NCBI RefSeq assembly: GCF_016859285.1
Contig: NC_053403.1
Location: 25,621,448-25,685,447, forward strand
Length of the DNA stretch: 64,000 bases
Direction: 5' to 3'
Origin: Xiphias gladius
Taxonomy: Eukaryota; Chordata; Actinopteri; Istiophoriformes; Xiphiidae
The notes beneath the pieces were generated by a model. The model worked only from the letters and a program-made list of their open reading frames with translations. It searched no databases and was not told the DNA's origin. This document shows positions 29,001-40,375 of the stretch, one piece after another. Positions within the stretch are counted from its first letter, which is position 1. Every line of letters begins with the position of its first letter. Made by a program: the position numbers and the translations under genes.

Positions 29001-32000
29001 GTCGTGTTCGGATGGTCAGTCCTGCGCAGTGTATTTAACAATCGCTCGGTAAACAGTTCCAATAAACCTGTGTCTGCAATCGCTCGACTGTATCACCTGT
29101 CGAATGACTCTCCAGGATGAGGGAGCCGATTCTTTACCTTTGCGATGTAAAGTCTCACTGTCTTGGAGAAACCCGGACTCAGTTCTTCTGCCTAGAAGTT
29201 CACACAAGACACAAGACAAGAGACTGAATGGAAACACTCTGTTTTACGATCACACCTCCGTGGAGAATATTCATCTAAAATGAAAGGCCGATTAACAGTC
29301 AAGACCCACTGAACGCTACGCCACGTTCACCTTTGCATTGTGGGCAAGGTGCTCTCTGGCGAGTGAGTGTTTTAAGACAAGTAGCATGTCACCGCACGTC
29401 CCTGGTTTGATTCCAGCCGGGAACCTTTGTTCTCTCTCCCTTTGTTTCCTGTGTCTCATACTAGAAATACTGGCAGGAATACCACTGATGATACTTTTTT
29501 ATCGCAAAGGCAAAAGAACTGTGGGAGAGCAGACGGCAGGGGCCCGACCGCCAACGATGTTTTTATCTGAATGTAAAAGCCACGGGCAGCAAACTAGCCC
29601 CTGCTAGACTCCCAGGAAACATTGGATCTGTTACATTCTTCTCCTTATCTAACAATGCTGATCTGTGCGGTCCCTTTTACATATACTCACTAACACGCAA
29701 ATGATAAACTGACAAAGGAAGAGTGATGCAGTGGCTGGACAAGAAGTTTAGTCTTCGCCAGCTGCAGATAAATGTCTCAACGGGAGCAGAGTCACATTCA
29801 TCGTCGGAGCAAGTGGTGGGTTGCAAAGTTGACACGCTATTATTAGGTTTTCCACCTAATAAAACAAAGCCATCGTACTCCGGTGTGGACCAAAACAACC
29901 GTACCAAAACCCTTTAGTGGAGGTGGTCTAGGTCTGGGCACAAACACATTTTGAAGTGGTTCATTTGGAATGACATGAGCAAAGTCAACAGCTGCTAGCG
30001 GCCAAGCGGAGAAGAAATCGAGGTCTGACCTGGACCAACAACGAAGTACGTCGCCTTCCTGATATTAGGGCAGACAGAAGCTTCGTCACGACCCTCTTCC
30101 TGTTATACGTTTACGTTCCCGCCCCACACACATCTGACCAATGAGAGGAGTGAACCCTCTCACGTGGCTTTCAGTGGTGCATTTTACTTTACTTGAAGCG
30201 CGTGGACCCGTACCTTGAGGAAGTTCTCGAGGGCGTCGTGCAGCGTGGAGGAGGGGGGGCTCTGGTACAGGGCAGCAGCCGCCTTCCTCTCCAACCAGTC
30301 CAGAGTGGCTACCTGCAGAGACACAGACAAACCAATCAAACACTCTGACTTTGGACGTGGCTGCCTTTAGTTGACGGTATTTACATATGGATATTGGGAT
30401 GATGACATCTGCATCTGATAAGACCAGAGTCAGCAAACCCCTCGTCTCACCTCGTAGCACCATCTACCCAGCAGGTAGAAACACACGGGGTCATCTTCTC
30501 TGAGGGCGATAGCACGGTCCAGGTGCTCCTGGGTGGAGAAAAGACATCAGTCGAGTTCTCTACACCTCCCTCAGGATTAGAAAGAAACCCAAAAGGAACA
30601 GGGATCCAAACATTAGTGAAATATGAAGGGGCCATTCACTGCTATGACTTTCAGACGGTGTGTTTGAGCCACGGTGGCCCCCTCTCTAGCAGACAGCCGT
30701 CCCCCTGCTTCTCACTGTCAGCAGTGACTCAGTCTGCAGTGTAGGTTTACACACTTTGATGATAAACCACAGAATTGCACTGAATTCTTTACCAGGTAAA
30801 AGCGTCCTGCCCCCCCCCACACACTCTCTCTCTCTGCCCCTTTCTCTGGCCAGCATCTGCCCTATGTGAGGAAGGGGGTTCCCAAGGAGGGTCAGCTGAC
30901 TTGGGCCAACCTCTTCAGACAGACCCCCGTGCGGGCGTACCCTGCGTCACACTGTCCGTCTGAATGGGGCACCCTGTAGGTGTGCCTGCGTTACCTTCAG
31001 TATGTGGCTGCTCTTCAGTTTTCCGTGCATGGTCTCCTGCTGTGAGGTCAGTCCTGTCAGCACAGCAAACCTGGAGCCAAAAACGAACAGTTACCGGGAC
31101 ATCAAAGATTAACCCAATGATCACTGGTGGGAGCAATATCGAGAAAAGGTTTTAATGGACCCACGTGCTCTTCATCGTACCATTTGTGACACTCAGCGTT
31201 CAGGCCGTTCTTCTTCAGGGCCAGCTCTGCCTCCTCGCGACCTGCAACACCAGCTCACAGTTTAATCCCAACAATTGTTGAAGATGTTGAAGATCCAACC
31301 TGTACCCTTTTTCTCTTTAGTCGGATTACTGTGTCGGATATCATTGACCCCCCCCCCACCATGAGCCGGGTTCTGTTCCAGGTTTCTACCTGTTAAAAAG
31401 GGACTTTTTCCTTGCCGCTGTCGCCAAGTCCTTGCTCATGGGGGGATGTTGGGTCTCTGTATATATAACTATAAAGAGTCCGGTCTAGACCTGCTCCACA
31501 TGAAAAGTGCCCTGAGATGACATCTGTTATGACCTGGCTGCTATATAAATAAAACTGAATTGAATCGAATCGAATTATATCAGGCTATTTGTGTGTGTGT
31601 GTGTGTGTGTGTGTGTGGATTACCTTGTTGTGCATAGGTCTTCTTCTCTTGTTTGTCCTCAGTGGATTCGTACATATCACTGTAGGCCCGAGCCAGTCGC
31701 CATAGAAACTCCCTGCTGTCTCCATACTGCAGACACAGAATCAGAAAACCGCCACTCAGCGTTCAGGGTAATTCATTACTTGAGTACATTATACTGTAAT
31801 CGAATTACTTTTCCCATCCACTTTTGGTGATCACACTACACACGTCGTGACGCCCATGTTGGAACTCAGATTAGCCTGAAAATGACTGTGATAGAAATAT
31901 GGTGCTAGGCCACTACTGTCAGAAGACAAGCCACAAACATCACATGGCGCCCGCGGTCAAACTAAATTGAACCGAGCCTGAGTAAAACACTTGTTGTAGT

Positions 32001-32668
32001 TTTCATTTTAGTACAGTTTCCAGACTGCACGGTGAACATACTGACTTGGTCTTTGCTAAAAACAGAAAGGAAATCGAAAACTGCTGCACGTTGTAACGGG
32101 GCATTTAACCGCGTGCACCACGAGCGCCTCAGTCAGTTCCTCAGTTTGCCCCGGTGACCTGACTGACATCTACAGGCACAGCTGCTGGTGACTGTTTGGT
32201 GCCGGTTCCTCTACAGCCTGTCAGTACTCAAAGATTTACACAGTGTTTTTACAAGTGAAACGTTATTTTCCTTAAGAATAGTTTAGACATAGGAAAGCGT
32301 AGTAAAAAGATATGAGGCTGAAGCTACTCTCTCTGTTAATGTTACGCCTATGAATGTTTTTTTTCATTATAACTTTGGGGTATTTTTACTTGGTGGGTTC
32401 AATTCTTTTTCTATCAACTGCTGAAAATCTCAGACTCGCTAAATCAGTATCTTCTTTTAAGTTGCTCTTTAAAACTCACTTTTATCGTTGGGCTTTTTTG
32501 TAATTGTATTTTATTCTGGCAGTCACACAACCGCATGTGTGCGAGGTTGTGTGTGTATGTCTGTGTGCATTTGTACATACAAGCGTCTGTGGCTCAGGTA
32601 GAGCAGGTGGTCCACTAACCAGAAGGTTCGATCCCCGGCTCCTCCAGTCCGCATGTCGATGGTTGGTT

Positions 32669-32721
<53 letters not shown>

Positions 32722-35700
32722 AGAGCTATATATGTATAAGTGCAGTCCATTTACAGTATATGCGTGTATTTGGTGTTTTACTTGTTACTATTTCATCTGA
32801 AGTTTTCACCATATTAACCTGAATTATTTATTTCTGCACACCTGTACTAAAGTACTTTATAACCACTGATTCTGACAAGTGCTACATAAATAAACTTTAT
32901 TCTATTCTTGTGGTCTTTATTATCATTAATAGTTTCAGCACTACTTTACTGTCATGTAACCAGTTACTCACCTCTGCTCTGTTGTCCAGCAGCAGTCGAA
33001 AGCCCTCTGCCTTTAAACTGGCATCTCCTGTGTGGAGGATGTCAATCTGAGCCAGGAGGAGAGCCAGCTCCCCACTGGGAACTTCAGTCACCAGCTGCAG
33101 CATCCCCTCATCATCCTCCTCCTCCTCATCCTCCAGCTCCCTGTCTTCCTCCACCTCCTCATCCTGAGAGTCTTCCTGGCGGAGGGTGAGGACTGTGGCA
33201 ACGCTCCTGTCTTCTTCCTCCTCAGACTCCTGCTCAGGCTCCCGCTCGCCCTCCTCTCTGTCTGTGTCACGGTCTGTGTAGTCTGACTCAGCGTAGGCGG
33301 TGGAGTACCTGGGACAAACAGACGGTGACAAATTTAAGGAAAAACCTGAAAAATGAGTGGAGAAACAGGATGACAGTGCCCCCATCCACAGGGCAGGAGG
33401 GGTCACTGAGTGGATTGATGAGTATGAAAATGATGTGAATCGTGTGCTGTGGCCTTCACAGTCATCAGATTTCAACCCAAGTGAACACATATGGGAGATA
33501 TTGGACCAATGTGGTAGACATCGCTCTCCACCACCATCATCAAAACACCAAATGAGGGAACGTCTTCTGGAACAATGGTGTCCATCCCTCCAGTAGAGTC
33601 CAGAGACTTGGAGAATCAATGCCAAGGAGCATTGAAGCCGTTCTGGCAGCTCGTGGGGGCCCAACACCTGACTGAGACACTTCATGTTGGTTTTTCCTAA
33701 TTAATCTGTCACCCGTCTGTATATGGAAGATCATCTGTTATTCATTTTGTATTATTTAGCTGGGAGAAGATGTAACTGTATTCAAGAAACCGCACCTTCA
33801 ATTTCACACTGGAGTGTATTGATGGATGATTAAGTTTGCTGTTTAAAGAGTTGATTCACCCAAATCACAAAAAACTAGTTTCCGATTTATCTCCGGTGGT
33901 ATCTCCCCTTGCAGATAGTGTCTGTTTTATTTGTCCAGGTTTTGAGACATCTGTTTCTTAGACCTCAGCATCAACACCAATGCAAACGAGGTCAACTGCA
34001 TTTGTTTGAGAAAATGTAAGAAAAAACAACTTTCGCAATGTGTGAAAAACATTTATTGAATGGGACATTAGCAATGGCACAGAGGCGGTGCTGATGCAGG
34101 GGGCTCCAGAAGAAAAAAAACACTAGGGCAGGTCTGCTAAAAAGGTTTAGCCTGGGTCAACTTTTGCTGCAACACAATCCAGCATAATCCAGCAAGGTGC
34201 TGTGTTGGCCAATCAAACACATGCAGACGTGCATTCCTGGTAGTTTACTTTGTTGTAATGTGAACAATGTATTTCTGCTGTTTACCACCAGACCGCCAAA
34301 ACAGAAGATAAAATGATTGTCAGTGTGATAACTTTCCAGAGCAGTGAACCTCTCTCATAGTGCTATTAAGTGCTCTTGGCTTCTGATAAGCCTTCGAACT
34401 CTCGGATCTATCATTCAAACATTCATCTCCTCTGTACCGGGAACGGCATAACGCCACCACCTTGCATTTTCTCAAATCAGTGCCACTTTCGTTCAAAAAC
34501 TCTCGACAAAAAGGAATGTTGGTCAGTCAGTCACTTGCTAAGCTTTAGCCACACATGGTGCTATTTAACCATCTGTAATTGTCTCACAAGAATTAGCTGA
34601 TTAAGCCTGTTAAGAAGTCTATCTGAGATCCAGGGCAGATTAGGGATTTTTGCCACCTAATCTGCCCCACAAACCAAAGACACTAAAGGCAAAACAAAAA
34701 AAGATCAACACTTCAAAGCTGCACTAGCCAACAATTTCAAAGTAGCAAAGGATCAAATGACTATGAAAGAGCAGAATGACAAACAATTAATTCAACTTTA
34801 AAAAAAAAAAAAAAAAAAAAAGTCATACTGGTATCATCAGTGTACTATGAGAAGCCCGGAAAACAAGATGAAGAATACACCAACACAAAAACAAGTGAAT
34901 GCATTGCTTTTGAACACCTCCAACCCATGACATACCCTCCTTCGCTGGTCTCTTCATACGTGCTGGCCATGCCCTGGCTGGCAGTGAAATAGATGGAGCT
35001 GGAGCTGGCGGAGTCAGTGCGCTCTCTGTGGACGAGATGACGGCGCCGACGTACCCGCTGACTGTCCTCCACTCCCTTCCTGAATGTGGAGGAGGAGGAA
35101 CACACATGCACATCGGTCAAACGATCCCAACGACCTCCATGTGGGGAACCAACCCCACTTGGAAGGGTTACTGTGATGTTTCACCCCATTACTGTACCAT
35201 TCTGTTCTCTTACGGTGCAAAATGCGGCTGCTAGAGCCTTTCGGGAACCAAAAACCTATGAGAATCTAATCCCCACTCTGTGGCTTTCAGCCAAAGCCAA
35301 ATCTGACTTTAAGGTGTTCCGGTAGACACGTGGAGTGTTACATGGACGGATACTTATCAGCTCTTACTGTGCGTTATTTGCCATAAACTTAAATCCGGCA
35401 GCCCGTTGCACCAGCTCAAAGGTTCAAATAATAAGTTCAAATGTAGCTTCGACTGAACGTTGTGTGGAAGTTCCACTATAACTTCATGGAGAGTGGCCGC
35501 ACCACACAAAGTAATCACAACCTAAGGGTTAACTTAATATTGACACCTTCCCCGCCGTGGTGGACTGGTAAAGACTATGACAGAAGAGCTAGAGGAGAGT
35601 TATCTGCAATAATTCCAATGTGAGCGCATTGTCTGTGACTGAGTGCAGGCCTAGTACTGTGCTTTACAGTTACTGTTTTGGAACAGACACGAGCATAAAC

Positions 35701-38041
35701 ACTGTATGATTTTATGCTGCATTCACTTGAGATGGGAAATCCTGCTGGCACAAGTTTCATGCAACAAAAACTTTGGAAGAATTTTTTTTTGCCAAAATGG
35801 AAGATTTCCAGACTTTGGTTGATCTTATCAATATTTATGGGCATAATTATCTGAGATGTAGGCTAAGTACAACAGAGACGAATAATAAATTATCTTCTAG
35901 TTATCAGAGGGAAGCTAGTTTACATGCAAAAGCATACATACACTTTCTCAAGAAGAGTGTCTCTTTAGGACCCTTAATTTCTGTCATTCGTTAGTTATCA
36001 GATTATGGTGCTTTCTCAATTTCGTCGACTATAATATTGAGGTTTTTGATCATTTCCGGCATCACTGTGTGATTTTAGTCTGCTGTATATTTGAACTTTT
36101 TGCTATTATCATGCATTATCGGGACCATGCTACATGGTGTGTTTATTTAATCAGAGACATCCGTGAAAAGTTTCGAGCAAAAGAAAAAAAAACAATTTCC
36201 CCATTGAACACATTAAACGAGGCACAACCCCCTCACAGTTTGACCAACCTACACTGTATGTATCTGCTTCAGACCTGCATCAAAAATGTATCCTGCCTAT
36301 ACTAATTGTATTACTCAAATACCAAAGCAATACCACCTGTAATTTAGCCTGATACACTTTGAATTATTGGAGATCATAGGAACGGGGTACTCGGTTAAAG
36401 TAAACCACCTTGGATTTGGACCGTGTATTGTCTACACAATATGATTTGATTATGATGGTCTGGCCAAAAAATTACTGTTTGTTATCATATTCTGAAGAGG
36501 TTCATTGGGGGTGGATTCCACACAGCTCACCACACTGTCACTCACTTGACATCCTGAATGATTTGCAGGGCGATGTCCTGCAGGCCGCCCCTCAACTCAG
36601 CCACCTCTGAGCGCAGTGAGGCCACACAGCTCAGCACCTGGTCCAGCTGGTTCCTGAGCTCCAGCTGCTGCTCTGGGGACAGGCCCTGAACCACTGCTTC
36701 CACTGCTGCCAGAGCCTGCTCCTGGGCCTCTGCCTCTGGAAGAGGAGACAGGGAGACAGAACATGTTAGAAATTTAGTCAGTCAGTCTTGTACCCTCTAG
36801 ATGCATCCCCACCCCACCACCTTTCTCCCACCCTCCTGACATGAACATCTATCCATCCATCCATCTATTTTCTCCTACTTATCCAGGCCTGGGGCGCTGC
36901 GGCAGCAGGCTAAGAAAGAGGGCCTGGTCGTCATTCACCTTACCTTCATCCTCCAGCTTCTCCTGGGAGATCCCAAGGCATCCCCGTGCCAGATAGGATA
37001 CATACTACCTATCGCATATCCCGGGTCTGCCCCCGGTCTCCTCCTGGGCCCTAGAATACCTTTGGATGGAGGCATCCAGGAGGCACCTTAATGAGATACC
37101 CGAAACCACCTCAACTGGCTCCTTTCAAAGCAAACGAGCAGAAGTTGTATTCCAGATGTCTGAACTGTTCACCTAATCCTTAAGCTCCTCAACTGTGGCC
37201 TCAGAGAACTGCCGCTTAAAAATGGTGGTGGGGGAGTCGGCGTTGTCCTGGGAGCTGTGTTGTTGGGGGCAATAACTCCTGGAAGGATAAACCATGGCAA
37301 ACTGGTCCCAGGTGAGGAGTCAAACTAAGAGTGATTCAAAACACTTAATATAAACAAGAACTCTGGCACAAAGCCACCTGCGATTAGGGAGACAGGACCC
37401 CCCCTCCCAGGCCTGGCACTGAGCTCATTTAAGGCTTTATTTTAAGGGTTCTTAGTGTTTTCCACTACGGAAAGAAGGCATTATTTCAAATGCTGAAATT
37501 GCCAGGCCATTTGTCATTCTCCGGGTGGTAAAAGATGAAGTCTTGCTTATATAAATGCCCATTTAAAAGCCTCAAAACAACATGAAAACGAACCCGGTTA
37601 GCACCAAGCATGTCTCTCTCTCTCTCTTCCACACACAGGCTCACACGCACACGCACCGACAGACACACACACACGCACGCACGCACACACACCGACAGAC
37701 ACACACACACACGCACAGACACACACACACGCACAGACACACACACACGCACAGACACACACACATACATACACATACACACACACACACACAAGCAAGC
37801 AAGCTGGTGTCAGTGCCAGGCAGAGCCGAGCCAACCCACCCTGAGTATCCAGCGTCTCCCGCAGCAGCGCCGCTCCGTCCGCGCTGTCAAACAGCCGGGG
37901 AGCTGGACGGGCCCCCAGCACCAGTCTCTGGGATCTTCGCTTACTGATCTCTCGGTAAATGATGAAGGCAATCAAGCTCAAGCCGGCCGTAGCTCCGACT
38001 GCAAGCCCGATTAACCCGTTCCTGCCGAGCGGCGTGTTCAT
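27975..38041 (-). CDS. rmdn3: Regulator of microtubule dynamics 3 (PTPIP51), complete
   Basis: Outer-mitochondrial-membrane tether that binds ER VAPs and transfers lipid through a TPR domain. Exons in transcript order: 38041-37840, 36735-36546, 35079-34936, 33308-32972, 31726-31624, 31241-31181, 31070-30995, 30528-30451, 30312-30214, 29191-29138, 28312-28232, 28034-27975. Phases all join, giving 494 residues (human about 470). Order: MNTPLGRNG, one membrane helix (residues about 9-30), coiled coil (about 70-130), [19 protein letters not shown] followed by an FFAT-like IYFTASQ (about 160-166), a very acidic linker, then TPR-like helices with [14 protein letters not shown] and LLGRWCYE. Its facing rad51 tail-to-tail is the human 15q15 arrangement. 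The acidic linker is longer and richer in E/D than I recall for mammals. Confidence 0.95.
28961..29003. repeat. (GT)n microsatellite
   Basis: About 40 nt of GT repeats with one GC interruption, in the rmdn3 intron between exons 29191-29138 and 28312-28232. Confidence 0.9.
29336..29530 (+). mobile_element. tRNA-derived SINE fragment in rmdn3 intron
   Basis: CCCTGGTTTGATTCCAGCCG carries a B-box-like GGTTTGATTCC, and is followed by GGGAACCTTTGTTCTCTCTC and TTTCCTGTGTCTC, the order seen in common fish SINEs (B box, GG.ACCTTTG, CTCTCTC, TTCCTGT). The A box is degenerate. It is not a functional tRNA gene. Confidence 0.55.
31350..31576 (+). mobile_element. LINE 3' tail (L2/Rex1-like) in rmdn3 intron
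   Basis: Reads GGTTCTGTTCCAGGTTTCTA, then TTTTTCCTTGCCGCTGTCGC and a CCCTGAGATGACATCTGT segment, ending ATATAAATAAAACTGAATTG with repeated GAATC/GAATT units. This is the typical 3' UTR and tail of a very abundant teleost LINE or its SINE partner. No coding part is attached. Confidence 0.7.
31590..31617. repeat. (GT)n microsatellite
   Basis: A 28-nt GT run lying 6 nt beyond the end of the rmdn3 exon at 31624-31726 (transcript orientation: just inside the intron after its donor). On the rmdn3 transcript it reads as a CA-repeat close to the 5' splice site. Confidence 0.9.
32585..32660 (+). mobile_element. tRNA-related SINE fragment
   Basis: GTGGCTCAGGTAGAGCAGGT resembles an A box (TGGCTCAG..GGTAGAGC) and AGAAGGTTCGATCCCCGGCT a B box (GGTTCGATCCC), followed by CTCCTCCAGTCCGCATGTCG, a linker I know from fish SINE-like repeats. 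Acceptor-stem pairing is not apparent, so it is not called as a tRNA gene. Confidence 0.6.
32665..32717. repeat. (GT)n microsatellite
   Basis: About 50 nt of uninterrupted TG/GT repeats directly after the SINE-like piece, inside an rmdn3 intron. Confidence 0.95.
33340..33725 (+). mobile_element. Degenerate Tc1-like transposase 3' fragment in rmdn3 intron
   Basis: A frame reads [21 protein letters not shown], then [20 protein letters not shown], the C-terminal DDE-family end of a Tc1/mariner transposase (catalytic-domain P.NPIE.LW box). A stop follows and the rest continues in another frame. It is antisense to rmdn3 and is the better-preserved sister of 10985-11360. Confidence 0.82.
33893..33965. 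repeat. Dispersed repeat, copy shared with 27463-27535
   Basis: Same word order as 27463-27535. Upstream it has TTGATTCACCCAAATCACAA, the complement of a GGGTGAACTG-type end of the same fish repeat, so this copy is longer (about 33840-33990). Confidence 0.55.
36848..37215 (-). mobile_element. Rex3-like (RTE) LINE fragment in rmdn3 intron 1
   Basis: Opens with (ATCC)n: ATCTATCCATCCATCCATCT, then ATTTTCTCCTACTTATCC, GATCCCAAGGCATCCC, GGAGGCATCCAGGAGGCACC and CCACCTCAACTGGCTCC. This is the reverse complement of the 3' region and GATG tail of the Rex3-type fish retroelement as I remember it. There is no intact coding sequence. Confidence 0.65.
37627..37795. repeat. (CA)n compound microsatellite next to rmdn3 exon 1
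   Basis: About 165 nt of CA repeats with periodic GCACAGACA/CACGCACAGA units (a 20-24 nt higher-order period) and ATACATACA near the end. It lies 45 nt inside rmdn3 intron 1, beyond the donor at 37839-37838. All ORFs across it are compositional. Confidence 0.95.
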
Positions 38042-38300
38042 TTCTCCACACTCCGCAGACGCAGGTCGTTGACGTTAAGGTCGGTTACTAACAGGTGCCA
38101 CGGTCTCCCACCATGGCGGCTGTAATGAGCCTCAGGCTGCCAGCGACGTGACTGGAGCCTCTGCACCGAGTTAGAGAAAATACGGTTGGTACGGGGCACG
38201 CTCACCGCTAGCACTTTAGCCTACCGTCATTAGCCTTTCGCTGCCGTAGCGTTCACTGGCCAACAGCCACTATCGACTTTTAGTGAGATACAATTTTCCT
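38042..38300 (-). promoter_or_regulatory. rmdn3: rmdn3 promoter/5' UTR region (predicted)
   Basis: GC-richer sequence with several CpGs directly upstream of the rmdn3 ATG. Around 38110-38121 ACCATGGCGGC fits a YY1-type site. No TATA box is visible at a proper distance. The transcription start cannot be fixed from sequence alone. Confidence 0.35.
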
Positions 38301-38566
38301 TTGGCGCCTCGCTTAAATACTACGACGACACTTTTTTTTAAAAGCTAAACGAGTCTGCGTATAAATTATCACGATGTGCAAGTGTTAGTAGGCCACTAGC
38401 GAGACTGCTATGAAAATGTATAACGTAGCTACTTCACATCAGCACCGCCGATGACAGCCAGGCTAGCGCGTGGGAAAATAACTTCCGGTTTCAACGTACA
38501 AAATAAAACGCGTTGACAAGCGGACGGAAGCACATTTCCGCCAGGAATATAAAAGCATACACTCAC

Positions 38567-39355
38567 GACCAGAAGTATTTGGACGGCTACATACGTCTGC
38601 TCTTCAGCCGCCGAGCTTCAACAGATTCGGTTTGAAAATAAAATAACCTACACGACATTAAAGTGCCAGGTCTCTGCTTCAATGGGTTGGTTTACATCAA
38701 TATAGAAAGAACTTTGGTGGAGCTATAGCCCACTAAACAAATAGTGCACAAATTTTAGGGGCTCAAAAGTAAGTGGACAGATACTAAAATCATTTGCAGC
38801 CATAAAGGGGTTTTTCTCCACCTTGCAAATGATTTTCCGCTCATCCACAAGGCTTGAGCTCCCCGGTCTAACAGCTCGTTTGACATTTTCTAGTTTTCCT
38901 GACCGCGCCTGCTGTTTTAGAGCGTGTCCGGCTGCTGGATTTGGCAAAAGCAGCTACTTGTGATATATCTCTCTGATAGATTTTTGCTTTTTTGACCCTG
39001 ATTACAATCTTCTCCTCATATTGACCTAAAACTCCACCTCCATCTAAATGGCAACCGTCAACTGTCAGTCAACTCTGAGCCACGTTTGAGCTCTTTTGTG
39101 CATGAATTAATGCTGAAACAACACACAGCTGCCCGAGAAACATTTAGCAGCCAAGGGGCCAATTACTTTTGAACTCTTGCAATTTTGGCACTATATGTTT
39201 AACGGGCTATATCTCCAAACCTCCTCAAATTAAAGCAGAGACTTGACACTTCAATGTAGAATCCATTATTTTATTTCAAGTTGAGTGTGCTGAAGCTCAG
39301 AGCCTGAAGAACAATGTGTTACTGTCCAAATATTTAATACTTCTGGACTGTATAT
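38567..39355 (-). mobile_element. Deleted Tc1/mariner element with IR/DR-type ends
   Basis: Outer inverted ends: GACCAGAAGTATTTGGAC at the left and GTCCAAATATTTAATACTTC at the right. Inner inverted pair: GGGGCTCAAAAGTAAGTGGAC near 38758 and AAGGGGCCAATTACTTTTGAAC near 39153. Paired inner and outer repeats like this are typical of Tc1 elements. Between them the minus strand has RSGKLENVKRAVRP and VDERKIICKVEKNP, like the N-terminal DNA-binding part of a Tc1 transposase; the catalytic part is missing. Confidence 0.75.
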
Positions 39356-39439
39356 ACACAATGTAAAGCATTATCAAAATACAAAACACATATGCAAGTC
39401 TAAATTGTGCTAAGTCGCTAATAATAGATAGTATGCAAC

Positions 39440-40375
39440 AATTATGCCTGTATGGCTTGCTGGTCGTTGGACCTTGTTGCAGTCGATGGCAGAGCAGATG
39501 GGGCCTCCAGCTGTCTTCAGCACCAGGTCATGTGACCAGCGTTAACGCTCTTCACCCCGTGCTTTGGGGCAACAGCCAAGCATGAGGTTCGCTGGAGTAC
39601 CTCTTCGGAGGCAGAAATGGCATGCTGGAAATTCAGCCTTCCCCTAGAAGAACATGTTTGGCCGGGCTGGACAGCACATCATATATGGACTGGATGAGGA
39701 ACATTATTCTGAAGGGCTCTGTTTGCCACTGCTCATTTCAGGGGGTCTTACGGTCCGTTGCCCAGTCCTACCAAGGCCAATGTGCCTTTTGAGCCCATTG
39801 CCACCATCTGGATTGCTCCCAGTGCCTCGGCTTCTGCTTCCACCTGTTTTTGCACCAGTTGGCACCCTTTCTTACCTCGGACTTTGTCGTACCAGGTAGC
39901 CTCTGCTCTTTCCACTGCTTCCTCAGCCCTCCATTGCAATCAGTCCTCACCTCAGTGGCGGCGTGGGAGATCTGGGGGTCACTCAATTCCCTGTACTGCA
40001 GCAGCTATCTTTCACAGCTGACCTCGAACTCCTCACTCAATCCACTAATTCGGAGTGTGACCTTGTTCTTACTTCCATTCAATGCGATGCTGGTCAGGCT
40101 TCGTGGCAGCCCTAGCCACCTTTGGAGGCAACTGATCAACCCCTTGGAGCCCTCCACGGTAGACAGATGAAGCTCATACATGAGCAGAAGCCACAATGTC
40201 TTGGGAAGGATGCCATGTTGGTAAATCCGAGCTTTGAACTTTCCTGGAAACCCCAGTTTGTTCACTGAGTTGTACAAAGTCTCCAACACCCTGTTTGTGG
40301 TCATGATGGACAACTTGTTCTCTTGTTCAGGCAAGTTGCAGCCTAAATCAAAAGTCTGATGTATTAAATCCAAGG
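39440..40375 (-). mobile_element. Non-LTR retrotransposon 3' coding fragment (R2/R4-like)
   Basis: Minus-strand frames in order read LPKTLWLLLMYELHLSTVEG, LQRWLGLPRSLTSIAL and LSEEFEVS, then a WRAEEAV..AEA block, and further down a VLKTAGGPICSAID-like block. I know this series from the post-reverse-transcriptase part of fish LINEs with a restriction-like endonuclease. Frame shifts and stops separate the blocks, and the reverse transcriptase core and 3' end are missing. The clade assignment is from memory. Confidence 0.7.

Larger units (their letters stand above)
32345..32910 (+). mobile_element. LINE 3' end with embedded SINE-like piece in rmdn3 intron
   Basis: A frame reads [23 protein letters not shown] then stop, the usual C terminus of L2-type LINE proteins (FK..LKTH.FR.AF). 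It ends GTGCTACATAAATAAACTTT and ATTCTATTC, a typical LINE tail. Between them sit a SINE-like tRNA-related segment (32585-32660) and a GT run (32665-32717). Confidence 0.65.

Noticed and set aside
32585..32660. Possible tRNA gene
   Set aside because: A and B boxes are SINE-like and no full cloverleaf or acceptor stem can be formed by eye.
37486..38014. CVCVCV/THTHTH open frames around 37.6 kb
   Set aside because: CA-repeat artefacts; only the rmdn3 first exon (37840-38041, minus) is genuine.
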